Assembly (NCBI RefSeq): GCF_007830155.1
Contig: NZ_VLKY01000002.1
Span: 248,001-312,000 of the forward strand
DNA: 64,000 nucleotides
Source: Pseudomonas duriflava
GTDB lineage: Bacteria; Pseudomonadota; Gammaproteobacteria; Pseudomonadales; Pseudomonadaceae
Reading direction: 5' to 3'
In this document: in pieces, positions 52,457-61,676 of the stretch
Numbering within the stretch: position 1 is the first letter of the stretch
Layout: every line of letters begins with the position of its first letter
Notes under the pieces: model-generated
The model's input: the letters and a program-made list of their open reading frames with translations, nothing else
The model's database searches: none
Told to the model about the DNA's origin: nothing
Translations under genes and position numbers: made by a program

Positions 52457-54814
52457 ATGAGCAAGCCCTATTTCAAACCTTATAATGCGCCCTCGGGTGG
52501 CTGGGGCTCGGCCTACTCCGTGGCCAATATCCTGCTCCGTGAGAAAGCCCCTTTCGTGGCCGGCATTTCGCTGCTCAAGCAGAACAAGCCCATCGAAGGC
52601 TTCGCCTGTGTGAGCTGCGCCTGGGCCAAGCCCTATCCGTCGCGGCCGCTAGCCTTTTGCGAGAACGGTGCTAAAGCCACAGCCTGGGAAAACACCAGTA
52701 ACCGCTGCCGCCCCTCTTTTTTCGCCCGGCATACCGTGACCGAGTTGCTTAACTGGCGCGACTACGACCTTGAGCAGCAAGGTCGGCTTACGCACCCCAT
52801 GCGCTGGAATGCCGAGACGGACAAATACGAGCCCATTACCTGGGACGTAGCCTTCCAAGAGATCGGCGATGAGCTCAAGGCCATGAGCGATCCAAATGAA
52901 GTAGTCTTTTACACCTCCGGCCGCGCCGCACTGGAAACCTCCTATATGTTCCAGTTGTTTGCCCGCCTGTACGGGACCAACAACCTGCCGGACAGCTCCA
53001 ACATGTGCCACGAGAGCACATCCATTGCCCTGCCGGAAAGTATCGGCGTGCCTGTGGCAACCGTGACACTCAATGACATGGAAAAAACCGATGGCCTGTT
53101 TTTCTTCGGGCAGAACGTTGGCACCAGCAGCCCACGCATGCTGCACCAACTGGAAGAAGCACGGGAACGTCATGCACCTATCGTCACCTTCAACCCGATC
53201 CGAGAGCGGGGTCTCGAAAAATTCACCAACCCCCAATCTCCATTGGAAATGGCCACAGGCAAGGAAACCACCATCAGCACCCAGTACCATCAGGTCAACA
53301 TCGGCGGTGACATCGCAGCCATCGCCGGTATGTGCAAGACCTTGTTCGAAATGGACGATGAGGCCATCGCTACGGGACAACCCCGTGTGCTGGACGCCGA
53401 CTTTATTCGCGAGCATACCCACGGCCTGGAAGCCTTCGAGCAAAAGATCCGCCGCTATTCATGGACGGAGCTGGAACGCCGCTCCGGCCTGACGCGCGAA
53501 GCAATGGCCTCGGCCGCACGCGTCTATGCCCGCTGCAAGCGTGTTATCGGCGTTTACGGCATGGGGCTTACCCAGCACCGCCAGGGCGTACTGAACATCC
53601 AGATGCTGGTCAATCTGCTGCTCTTGCGCGGCAATATGGGCAAGGAAGGGGCCGGTATTCTACCCGTGCGCGGGCATTCCAATGTACAAGGTCAGCGCAC
53701 CGTTGGCATTACCGAAAAAGCAAGCAAGGTACCAGCGGAAAACCTCAAGAAACAGTTCGGCTTCGAGCCGCCTATGGACGACGGCGTGAACACCGTCGAG
53801 GCTTGTGAAGGGATTATCGACGGATCGATGAAGGCCTTTATCGGTCTGGGCGGCAATTTTGTCCGCGCCGTGCCCGAGACGCTGCTGATGGAGCCTGCCT
53901 GGCGTAAGCTCAGGCTGACTGTACAGATCTCTACCAAGCTCAATCGCAACCATCTGGTGCACGGGCAGAAGTCTTATATCCTGCCCTGTCTAGGCCGCAC
54001 GGAGATTGACGTCCAGGCTACTGGAGAACAGTACAACACCACGGAAGACAGCACCGGCTGTATTCGCGCCTGGCGAGGCGTCGCCAAGCCCGCCGCCAGT
54101 ACTGTACGTTCCGAGCCGGCCATCGTGGCCGGCCTGGCCAAGGCCACACTACCGCCAAATCCCCGCATCGACTGGGACGCCTGGGTAGGCAACTACGGGC
54201 TGGTACGCGACGCTATTGCCGAGACGTATCCAGAGATTTTTCATGACTTCAACGTGCGCATGATGGAGCCCAGTGGCTTCCACCGTCCGCTAGGTGCCTC
54301 CGAGCGCAAATGGGCGACCGACACCGGCAAGGCTAACTTCATTACGCCGGACAAGCTTGCACCGGACGATGATATCGACCCGGACCTGCAAAAGAAGGAC
54401 GTGCTGCAAATGATGACGCTGCGCAGCAATGACCAGTTCAACACCACCGTCTACGGTTACAACGACCGCTTCCGCGGTGTCCACGGCACCCGTGCGGTCA
54501 TCCTCATGAACCGCCATGACATGACCCAACTGGGCCTGGAGGAAGGAGACCAGATCCAGGCGATAACCGTCGTAGAAGATGGCGTTCACCGCGAAGTCGG
54601 CCCGCTGCGCGTAACACCGTACAACATTCCCGAAGGTTGCTGCGCTGGCTACTATCCTGAGTGCAATCCGTTGATCCCACTTTGGCACCATGCCGAGCGC
54701 AGCAAGGTCCCAGCAGCCAAATCAATTCCGATCCGGGTACGCAAGATGATCGCCTTTACCGCTGGCGACATACCTTCCGAGCCGGATGTGCCGGCAGGCT
54801 TGGGCGCAGCGTAA
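52457..54814 (+). CDS. FdhF/YdeP family molybdopterin oxidoreductase
   Basis: A 785-residue molybdenum enzyme of the DMSO-reductase superfamily. The N-terminal cysteines lie in FACVSCAWAKP and FCENG. The possible Mo-ligand cysteine is in SNMCHESTSIAL, and bis-MGD contacts lie in GQNVGTSSPRM, RGHSNVQGQRTVG and the C-terminal Mopterin-binding domain (MNRHDMTQLGLEEGDQI). E. coli YdeP is linked to acid resistance; the substrate is unknown. AAGGAG is 7 nt before ATG 52457. No Fe-S or membrane subunit gene is adjacent, so electrons must come from elsewhere. Confidence 0.9.
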   Translation: MSKPYFKPYNAPSGGWGSAYSVANILLREKAPFVAGISLLKQNKPIEGFACVSCAWAKPYPSRPLAFCENGAKATAWENTSNRCRPSFFARHTVTELLNWRDYDLEQQGRLTHPMRWNAETDKYEPITWDVAFQEIGDELKAMSDPNEVVFYTSGRAALETSYMFQLFARLYGTNNLPDSSNMCHESTSIALPESIGVPVATVTLNDMEKTDGLFFFGQNVGTSSPRMLHQLEEARERHAPIVTFNPIRERGLEKFTNPQSPLEMATGKETTISTQYHQVNIGGDIAAIAGMCKTLFEMDDEAIATGQPRVLDADFIREHTHGLEAFEQKIRRYSWTELERRSGLTREAMASAARVYARCKRVIGVYGMGLTQHRQGVLNIQMLVNLLLLRGNMGKEGAGILPVRGHSNVQGQRTVGITEKASKVPAENLKKQFGFEPPMDDGVNTVEACEGIIDGSMKAFIGLGGNFVRAVPETLLMEPAWRKLRLTVQISTKLNRNHLVHGQKSYILPCLGRTEIDVQATGEQYNTTEDSTGCIRAWRGVAKPAASTVRSEPAIVAGLAKATLPPNPRIDWDAWVGNYGLVRDAIAETYPEIFHDFNVRMMEPSGFHRPLGASERKWATDTGKANFITPDKLAPDDDIDPDLQKKDVLQMMTLRSNDQFNTTVYGYNDRFRGVHGTRAVILMNRHDMTQLGLEEGDQIQAITVVEDGVHREVGPLRVTPYNIPEGCCAGYYPECNPLIPLWHHAERSKVPAAKSIPIRVRKMIAFTAGDIPSEPDVPAGLGAA

Positions 54815-54819
54815 GGTCT

Positions 54820-54852
54820 TAGGCCCGGTCAGGCAGGCGCTGACCGGGCCTA
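54820..54852. terminator. Bidirectional hairpin between molybdoenzyme gene and DUF2905 gene
   Basis: TAGGCCCGGTCA and TGACCGGGCCTA form a perfect 12-bp stem with a 9-nt loop. The right arm includes the stop codon of the minus-strand gene. Confidence 0.7.
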
Positions 54853-55050
54853 GCGATTCATCAGCCAAAGTACCGCCGAAATTACGGCACTGATCAAAAT
54901 CATGGTCGTGATCGGAAAAAAGAACGAGAAATTCTCGCGCTTGACCACGATATCGCCAGGCAAATGGCCCAACGGAAGACGGCTAACCCAGGGCCATAAC
55001 AAACCAACGGCGACGATCAGCAGACCGATGACGATCAGGGTTCGAGACAT
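54850..55050 (-). CDS. DUF2905 small membrane protein
   Basis: A 66-residue protein with two hydrophobic segments (TLIVIGLLIVAVGLLWPWV and FPITTMILISAVISAVLWLM) separated by LPLGHLPGDIVVKRENFSFF, the DUF2905 signature. The function is unknown. ATG 55050 starts the first membrane segment; the frame is open to 55104. Its start is only 22 bp from the divergent MscS gene start, so its promoter must lie within that gene or be shared. Confidence 0.88.
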   Translation of the reverse strand: MSRTLIVIGLLIVAVGLLWPWVSRLPLGHLPGDIVVKRENFSFFFPITTMILISAVISAVLWLMNR

Positions 55051-55072
55051 ATCACCATCCGATACGAAAACC

Positions 55073-57658
55073 ATGCCCAGACAGAAACAGCGCTTACTGC
55101 TCACCGTGCTTCTGACCTTTATCCTAGGACCTGCCCTGGCGGCCGATCAATCCAGCCCGTCCGACGAAACGCTCTCACCGGCTGATGCACGCCGCGCCAT
55201 TACCGTTCTGCAAGACGACCAGCAGCGCGCCGAAGCCGTACGAGCGCTCAAGGCCATCGCTGACGCAGCACCGGCAACCACCGAGACGCCACCCCCTGAC
55301 GAAACGACCGACACGACCGCGGCAGCACCCGACCCGGCCCCTGCCGCCACGCCTGCACTCGAGGCCAATGGCCTGATCGCCATCACGCTCCGGCAGATCA
55401 CGCGCTGGGGGGACAGTCTTGAAAGCCAGCTCGGCCAGGTTCGGCAGGCCAGTCTCGAATTACCCGCCTGGTCACAGGCCAGCCTCAATAGCGAGAGCGA
55501 ACGCCGTACCCTGAAGGAAGCGCTGATCGACCTGATTATCGTGTTTGCCGTAGGCCTCGTACTGGAGTGGGGTCTTTATTACCTGCTGGGCCACCCGCGT
55601 CGTTTACTAATTCGGCAGGCGGAAGCCGCCGAGACACGAGCCCGGCAAAAGCAGGCCGCCCTTGAGGAGCGGCAGTGCCGGGTGCAGGAAAAAGCCCGCA
55701 CGGAGCAAGCCGCATGGGAGCAGGCAACAACCGTGAGCGGTACACGTCCTGCTCACGAGTCGGTAGCGCTGGTCCAGACGACCCGCGATGGCATCGAGCG
55801 GATCGAGGCGGTCCCTGTGGGCCCTGCCAACGCCGCCGCCGGAGGTCCTGCCTCGACGGAGCCGGCTCGGGCCGCTACGCCAGCAGGCCCCACCCACCCG
55901 GCGACCCAACCCACCCAGCACTGGGGGACGTTGCGCCGCTTGCCGTATGCCCTGGGCTCGCTGCTGCTCGACCTGCTGCCGCTGGTCGTGTTCTTTTGCG
56001 TGGCGGGTCTGATCATGCGGGCCCTCTCGGGTGATGAAACACGCGTATTGACGGTAGTCCGCGCTTTTGTCGGCGCCTACGTTACCACCCGCGCCACGAT
56101 GGCCCTCATTCGCCTGCTGATTGCCCCGGCCGGTCAAGGGCTGCGTTTATTCACAGTCCGTACCGACATCGCCAGCGCCCTGGAGCGCTGGCTACGCTAT
56201 GCCGTCATCCTGGCCAGCTTTGGCCTTGCCCTGGCCGATGCGCTGGAGGTCCTCGGCGCTGGCAAGGCCGGCCATCTGGCCATCGTTAAACTCTTCTCCC
56301 TGTTGGTGCACCTGTGCCTCGTCATCCTGATCTTTCGGCTCCGCACGCCTGTTGGTGCGATGATCGCCGCACCGGCCGAGGCGAGCGGAACAACCACTGC
56401 GCTGCGCAACTGGCTGGCCCTGGTATGGTCCTTTTTCGCCGCTGCGTTCGTCAGCGGCCTGTGGGTCGTCTGGGCTTTGGGTGTTGAAAACGGTTTTCCC
56501 AAGCTGATCAATTTCATCGGTCTTTCCGGTACCATCATCATTGCCGCCCGGCTGGTCGCTATCCTTATCCTGGGTGCCGTGGAGCGCGCCTTCAGGCCGC
56601 CTGAAGAGCCGGACAACGAAGCAGACAGCGCGCCAACATCAGCGATCCGCAGCCGTCTGGCCAGCCGCTACTACCCGCTCGCCCGTCACCTGACAACCCT
56701 GGTCATCACCCTGTGTACAGGTGTCATCCTGTGTCAGGTCTGGGGCCTGGACGCGCTGGGCTGGTTTGCCGGCGGCACCATTGGCCGCAGCCTGCTTTCG
56801 GCCCTGTTGACCATTCTGGTGGCGGCGCTCGTGGCTATCGTCGTATGGGAATGCGCCAACGCGGCGGTTCAGCGGCGCTTGGCCCTCTGGGCCGCGCAAG
56901 GCGATTTGGTCCGGGCGGCCCGCCTGCGTACCCTGTTGCCCATGCTGCGCAGCTTCCTGCTTATCGCCATCGTGCTCATCGTCGGCCTGACCGCGCTCAG
57001 TCAGCTGGGCGTCAATACGACACCCCTGTTGGCCGGCGCGAGCATCATTGGTGTCGCCGTTGGTTTCGGCTCGCAGAAACTCGTCCAGGACTTTATCACC
57101 GGCATCTTTCTGCTCATGGAAAACGCTATGCAGGTGGGCGACTGGGTAACCGTAGCGGGCGTATCCGGCACGGTTGAATACCTGTCGATCCGCACCGTAC
57201 GGCTACGCGCCAGCGATGGTTCGCTGCATATCGTGCCCTTCAGCTCGGTGTCTACGGTCAACAACATCAACCGCGGCATTGGCAACGCCTCAGTACGGAT
57301 CAACGTGGGCTACCACACCGACATCGACCAAGTCTTCGACACGCTCAAGGCGATCGGCGCCGAGATGCGGGAGGATCCAGCCTTCAAGGATCTGATCATC
57401 AATGACCTGGAAGTCTGGGGCGTCGATGCGGTGGACGGCTCGATGGTGACCGTGCTGGGCCAGATGCGCTGTATCGATAAGGGCCGCTGGGGCGTGCAGC
57501 GCGAGATCAACCGTCGCATCCTGAAGCGCTTTCGTGAACTCGGCATTACTATCGCCGATCCGCGCACCTATCTTGTCATGCCGAACAAGACCGCAGCGGC
57601 GGACCGCGCACCGACCCCTACGGCCAGCAATCCGCCCAGTCCGGAAGCAGGAGGTTAA
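55073..57658 (+). CDS. Large MscS-family mechanosensitive channel (YbiO-like)
   Basis: An 861-residue protein. A signal peptide (ends near GPALAAD) leads into a Thr/Pro/Ala-rich periplasmic segment and a first membrane helix. A charged Ala/Gln/Pro-rich stretch (about residues 185-285) and further helices follow, then the MscS core: pore helix GASIIGVAVGFGSQKLVQDF and the beta domain VGDWVTVAGVSGTVEYLSIR. Such channels open under hypo-osmotic stress to release solutes. It is longer than MscS, in the YbiO class. The choice of ATG 55073 rests on the signal peptide. Confidence 0.88.
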   Translation: MPRQKQRLLLTVLLTFILGPALAADQSSPSDETLSPADARRAITVLQDDQQRAEAVRALKAIADAAPATTETPPPDETTDTTAAAPDPAPAATPALEANGLIAITLRQITRWGDSLESQLGQVRQASLELPAWSQASLNSESERRTLKEALIDLIIVFAVGLVLEWGLYYLLGHPRRLLIRQAEAAETRARQKQAALEERQCRVQEKARTEQAAWEQATTVSGTRPAHESVALVQTTRDGIERIEAVPVGPANAAAGGPASTEPARAATPAGPTHPATQPTQHWGTLRRLPYALGSLLLDLLPLVVFFCVAGLIMRALSGDETRVLTVVRAFVGAYVTTRATMALIRLLIAPAGQGLRLFTVRTDIASALERWLRYAVILASFGLALADALEVLGAGKAGHLAIVKLFSLLVHLCLVILIFRLRTPVGAMIAAPAEASGTTTALRNWLALVWSFFAAAFVSGLWVVWALGVENGFPKLINFIGLSGTIIIAARLVAILILGAVERAFRPPEEPDNEADSAPTSAIRSRLASRYYPLARHLTTLVITLCTGVILCQVWGLDALGWFAGGTIGRSLLSALLTILVAALVAIVVWECANAAVQRRLALWAAQGDLVRAARLRTLLPMLRSFLLIAIVLIVGLTALSQLGVNTTPLLAGASIIGVAVGFGSQKLVQDFITGIFLLMENAMQVGDWVTVAGVSGTVEYLSIRTVRLRASDGSLHIVPFSSVSTVNNINRGIGNASVRINVGYHTDIDQVFDTLKAIGAEMREDPAFKDLIINDLEVWGVDAVDGSMVTVLGQMRCIDKGRWGVQREINRRILKRFRELGITIADPRTYLVMPNKTAAADRAPTPTASNPPSPEAGG

Positions 57659-57680
57659 ACCTGTCAAGCTGACCTGCTAA

Positions 57681-57706
57681 ATATCGCTGCACTATATCGC
57701 TGCACT
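57681..57706. repeat. Perfect tandem duplication of a 13-mer
   Basis: ATATCGCTGCACT occurs twice without a gap, 22 bp after the MscS stop. A related inverted copy (GCAGCGATA) lies near 57758. Confidence 0.85.
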
Positions 57707-57720
57707 CAGGTGACGCGCCT

Positions 57721-57758
57721 CGCCCCCGAATAACCGTGCATCAAGAGGTGCGGGGGCG
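57721..57758. terminator. Possible terminator between mscS-like gene and gamma-carbonic anhydrase gene
   Basis: CGCCCCCG and CGGGGGCG form a GC-only 8-bp stem with a 22-nt loop between convergent genes. No U-tract is present. Confidence 0.4.
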
Positions 57759-57809
57759 CAGCGATACCTCCCACCACTTGGCGAAACGGGCTATTTCCGG
57801 GCGGGTGTC

Positions 57810-58361
57810 TCAGCTGTCTGGCCGGTCATACCCCTCGGCCAGATGCTGGTCTTTCAGCTTTACATAATTGTTGGCGCTGTACTGAAAGAAACCGCGCTCC
57901 TTGTCGTTCAACGGACGTGCCTGCTTGACCGGGCTGCCAACGTACAGGAACCCGCTCTCCAGCCTTTTGCCCGGCGGCACCAAGCTGCCTGCGCCAATGA
58001 TCACGTCGTCCTCCACCACAGCGCCGTCCATGACAATGCTGCCCATGCCCACCAGTACCCGATTACCAATGGTGCAGCCATGCAGGGTGACCTTGTGGCC
58101 GACCGTGACCTCATCGCCTACGATCAAGGGATAGCCGTCCGGGTTGAACGGACCGGCATGGGTAATGTGCAGCACACTGCCATCCTGGATGCTGGTTCGC
58201 GCTCCGATGCGAATGCGGTGCATATCGCCGCGAATGACGGTCAGCGGCCAGACGGAGCTATCCGCGCCCAGCTCCACGTCACCAATAACCACGGCCGTCG
58301 CGTCCACAAAAGCACGCTCGCCCAACACCGGTGTTTTATTCTGGTAAGTTCGAATGGTCAC
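57810..58361 (-). CDS. Gamma-carbonic anhydrase family protein
   Basis: A 183-residue left-handed beta-helix protein with hexapeptide repeats. The metal-site histidines are expected in VLHITHAG, VTVGHKVTLHG and neighbouring turns. VGMGSIVMDGAVVEDDVIIGAGSL continues the helix. The family is related to Cam/YrdA; many bacterial members bind zinc but have little measured carbonic anhydrase activity. GTG 58361 starts the family N-terminus (TIRTYQNKTPVLG). It is divergent from prlC. Confidence 0.9.
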   Translation of the reverse strand: MTIRTYQNKTPVLGERAFVDATAVVIGDVELGADSSVWPLTVIRGDMHRIRIGARTSIQDGSVLHITHAGPFNPDGYPLIVGDEVTVGHKVTLHGCTIGNRVLVGMGSIVMDGAVVEDDVIIGAGSLVPPGKRLESGFLYVGSPVKQARPLNDKERGFFQYSANNYVKLKDQHLAEGYDRPDS

Positions 58362-58462
58362 GATAGATACCTTTTCTCATCCATTTGGGCTTGAGTCCTA
58401 TTAACATGAGCTCCATATAGTTGTCTCTACGCTACTCGTATTCATCGCCCAAGGGGAACACC

Positions 58463-60514
58463 GTGAGCGCCAGCAATCCTCTGTTACAGCCCTACGACCT
58501 GCCACCCTACTCCGCGATCAAGCCCGAACATGTCGAGCCGGCCATTGATGCAATCCTGGCCGATAACCGTGCCGCCATTGCCGAGCTGCTCAAGACCCAG
58601 AAGGAAAATCCGACCTGGCAAGGGCTGGTTGTCGCATTCGACGAATTGAACGACCGCCTGGGCCAAGCCTGGAGCCCGGTTACGCACTTGAATGCTGTCT
58701 GCAACAACGCCGAACTGCGTACCGCCTATGAGGCCTGCCTGCCAAAGCTTTCGGCCTATTCCACCGAAATCGGCCAGAACAAGGACCTTTTCGAGGCCTA
58801 CCGTAAGCTGTCCGAGAGCGAAGAAGCCAAGAGCTTCGATACCGCCCAGAAAAAGATCATCGAGAATGCCCTGCGCGATTTCCGCCTGTCCGGTATCGAC
58901 CTGCCGCCTGAGCAGCAGAAGCGCTATGGGGAGATTCAGTCGCGCAAGTCAGAGCTGTCCAGCAAGTTCTCTAACCAGTTGCTGGATGCCACTCAGGCCT
59001 GGACCAAGCACGTCACTGACGAATCCGCTCTGGCCGGCCTGACCGACTCCGCCAAAGCCCAAATGGCTGCCGCAGCCCAGGCCAAGGGGCTGGACGGCTG
59101 GCTGATCAATCTGGAATTTCCTAGCTACTACGCGGTGATGACCTACGCCGACGACCGTGCCCTGCGCGAAGAAATCTATGCGGCTTACTGCACCCGCGCC
59201 TCCGACCAGGGCCCCAATGCCGGCCAGTTCAACAACGGTCCGGTGATGGAAGAAATCCTTGACCTGCGTCAGGAGCTGGCGCGCCTGCTGGGCTACGCCA
59301 ACTATGCCGAGCTGTCCCTGGCCACCAAGATGGCCGAGTCCAGCGAGCAGGTTCTGAATTTCCTGCGTGATCTGGCCCAGCGCAGCAAGCCCTTCGCCCA
59401 GCGCGATCTGGATCAGCTCAAGGCCTTTGCCGCTGAGCAGGGCGTGACTGATCTCAAGAGCTGGGACACTGGCTACTTCGCCGAGAAGCTGCGTCAGGCC
59501 CGCTACTCGCTTTCCCAGGAAGAGCTGCGTGCCTACTTCCCGGTCGACAAGGTTCTCTCCGGCCTGTTCGCCGTGGTGCAAAAGCTCTACGGCATTGAGA
59601 TCAGCGAAATCAAAGACGGCTTCGACAAATGGCATCCGGATGTTCGTCTGTTCGAGATCACCGAAAACGGCAAGCACGTGGGTCGCTTCTTCTTTGACCT
59701 CTACGCTCGCGCCAACAAGCGTGGCGGTGCCTGGATGGACGGTGCTCGCGACAAGCGTCGCAATGCCCAGGGCGAGCTGATCAACCCGATCGCTTACCTC
59801 GTCTGCAACTTTACCCCGGCCAGTGGTGGTAAGCCCGCCCTGCTGACCCACGATGAAGTGACCACCCTGTTCCACGAATTCGGCCATGGCCTGCATCACC
59901 TGTTGACCCGCATCGAGCATGCCGGTGTGTCAGGCATCAACGGCGTGGCGTGGGATGCGGTCGAGCTGCCAAGTCAGTTCATGGAAAACTGGTGCTGGGA
60001 GCCGGAAGGTCTGGCGCTGATCTCCGGTCATTACGAAACCGGCGAGCCGCTGCCACAGGAACTGCTGGACAAGATGCTGGCTGCAAAAAACTTCCAGTCC
60101 GGCCTGATGATGGTGCGTCAGCTGGAGTTTTCGCTATTCGACTTCGAGCTGCATGCCACCCATGGGGACGGCCGCAGCGTGCTGGACGTGCTGGAATCCA
60201 TCCGCGATGAGGTCTCGGTCATGCGTCCGCCGGCTTATAACCGCTTTGCCAACAGCTTTGCCCACATCTTCGCCGGTGGTTATGCCGCAGGGTATTACAG
60301 TTACAAGTGGGCGGAAGTCCTGTCGGCCGATGCCTTCTCCAAGTTCGAGGAAGAGGGCGTGTTCAATGCCGAAACCGGCCGCGCTTTCCGTGAAGCCGTC
60401 CTGGCCCGCGGTGGTTCGTTAGAGCCCATGGTCCTCTTCGTCGACTTCCGCGGTCGTGAGCCGAGCATTGACGCCTTGCTGCGCCATTCCGGCCTTACCG
60501 AGGAGGCTGCATGA
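58463..60514 (+). CDS. prlC: Oligopeptidase A
   Basis: A 683-residue cytoplasmic M3 metallopeptidase. The zinc motif HEFGH is at residues 471-475, with the third ligand downstream in the ENWCWEPEGL region; RFFFDLYARANKRGGAWMD is the conserved segment before it. It degrades signal peptides and short oligopeptides. GTG 58463 with AGGGGAA upstream gives the family start SASNPLLQPYDLPPYSAI. It overlaps yheV by 4 bp; prlC-yheV-DUF1835 is an operon. Confidence 0.95.
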   Translation: MSASNPLLQPYDLPPYSAIKPEHVEPAIDAILADNRAAIAELLKTQKENPTWQGLVVAFDELNDRLGQAWSPVTHLNAVCNNAELRTAYEACLPKLSAYSTEIGQNKDLFEAYRKLSESEEAKSFDTAQKKIIENALRDFRLSGIDLPPEQQKRYGEIQSRKSELSSKFSNQLLDATQAWTKHVTDESALAGLTDSAKAQMAAAAQAKGLDGWLINLEFPSYYAVMTYADDRALREEIYAAYCTRASDQGPNAGQFNNGPVMEEILDLRQELARLLGYANYAELSLATKMAESSEQVLNFLRDLAQRSKPFAQRDLDQLKAFAAEQGVTDLKSWDTGYFAEKLRQARYSLSQEELRAYFPVDKVLSGLFAVVQKLYGIEISEIKDGFDKWHPDVRLFEITENGKHVGRFFFDLYARANKRGGAWMDGARDKRRNAQGELINPIAYLVCNFTPASGGKPALLTHDEVTTLFHEFGHGLHHLLTRIEHAGVSGINGVAWDAVELPSQFMENWCWEPEGLALISGHYETGEPLPQELLDKMLAAKNFQSGLMMVRQLEFSLFDFELHATHGDGRSVLDVLESIRDEVSVMRPPAYNRFANSFAHIFAGGYAAGYYSYKWAEVLSADAFSKFEEEGVFNAETGRAFREAVLARGGSLEPMVLFVDFRGREPSIDALLRHSGLTEEAA

Positions 60515-60786
60515 GCGGACCGGTTAAACGCTTCATCGCCGGGGCCGTGTGCCCCGCCTGCCAGACAGTGGACACGATGAAGATGTGGAGCGAGGATGGC
60601 GTACCGCACCGCGAGTGCGCCGCCTGCGGTTATGCGGACACGTTGGACGAGCGCGGCAATTCCGTTCCGAAGGAATTGCCCACGCGTGTTAATGCGCCCA
60701 AATCCCCCAAACCGGCTGCACCGCAGATCAAGGTTGCACAGTTCTATCCCAACCCCAAGCTGAAAAAGGACAAGGCGGACGACTGA
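60511..60786 (+). CDS. yheV: YheV family putative zinc ribbon protein
   Basis: A 91-residue protein with a zinc-ribbon of two CxxC pairs: VCPAC and ECAAC. The remainder is Lys/Pro-rich and ends KLKKDKADD. The family is small, of unknown function, and usually encoded right after prlC as here. The ATG overlaps the prlC stop (ATGA) and its own stop overlaps the next start. Confidence 0.92.
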   Translation: MSGPVKRFIAGAVCPACQTVDTMKMWSEDGVPHRECAACGYADTLDERGNSVPKELPTRVNAPKSPKPAAPQIKVAQFYPNPKLKKDKADD

Positions 60787-61562
60787 TGTGGCATATCACA
60801 TGCGGTGACGTAGCGGCAGACAGTGTTCGCCAGGTCTTGGGCGACGAGATAGCAGCTGCCTTACTGCGCGTGATGCACGATGACATGGCGGTAGGACCCT
60901 TGCAGGACGTAGATCAGCCGCCCTGCTCGATTCGTGCTGCCTTCTGGACCTCGGTATGGCCAGCGGACATTCCGGTGGCCGACTTCTCCGGTGAGCTGTC
61001 TATTGAGGCCGACTGGTTAAAGTACTTGGCAAAGGCCGATCGCCCCGTAACGGTCTGGCATGGTGACAGCGCTTCGGAACAGCTTCTCCTGTGCCGAATT
61101 GCAGCTACTTTAGAGCATTCTTCTGTTGAGCTTTATGATGTTCCATGTGGAACAGGCATCAGTGCAACCAATCAACGTCGGGCGGTAGGAATGTGTTCGC
61201 CTGAGCAACTTCGAACCTTCTATACACCCCATCTTGTCGATGCCAAACGCCAGCGTGCATTGGCAGAGCAATGGCATAAGGCCGTTCGGGAAAACGCGCA
61301 GGTTCGCCGCTGGCGTGAGGGCGCGTTTCACGGCGAAGCCTTCGCTATGGTCGATAGCGTCCTTACCAGTCAATGCCCGTCGGAATGGGGGCCACTGGCA
61401 CGTGTCATGGCAGAAACCATGGTACGCACCGAAGGTTTCTTCGCTTCAGATTTCTTTCTCTTCTGGCGTGCCCGTGAACTGGCTGCTCAGGGCGTGCTCG
61501 AACTGGAAGGCCCGGCCGATGCGTCTTACATGCATTATCGGGTGCGCCTGTTGCCTACCTGA
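60786..61562 (+). CDS. DUF1835 / DUF3658 domain protein
   Basis: A 258-residue protein. The N-terminal DUF1835 region opens MWHITCGDVAADSVRQVLG and contains VTVWHGDSASEQLLLCR; the C-terminal DUF3658 region ends with HGEAFAMVDSVLTSQCP and a winged-helix-like FFLFWRARELAAQGVLELEG. The function is unknown. It shares one base with the yheV stop (TGATG), so it is translated from the prlC mRNA. Confidence 0.88.
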   Translation: MWHITCGDVAADSVRQVLGDEIAAALLRVMHDDMAVGPLQDVDQPPCSIRAAFWTSVWPADIPVADFSGELSIEADWLKYLAKADRPVTVWHGDSASEQLLLCRIAATLEHSSVELYDVPCGTGISATNQRRAVGMCSPEQLRTFYTPHLVDAKRQRALAEQWHKAVRENAQVRRWREGAFHGEAFAMVDSVLTSQCPSEWGPLARVMAETMVRTEGFFASDFFLFWRARELAAQGVLELEGPADASYMHYRVRLLPT

Positions 61563-61676
61563 TAGCTATGAGCTGCTGGTAAAACGTAGCGGCAATGATA
61601 GCCAGATCACTCTTCCTGCCCGAATTTAACTAAAACGCCAGCGTCAAAGGGAAACGCTTTTACCATGGAGGGTCCC

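Noticed and set aside
58949-59920. 323-codon open frame antisense to prlC
   Set aside because: It lies wholly inside prlC, which has an intact HEFGH site and family length.
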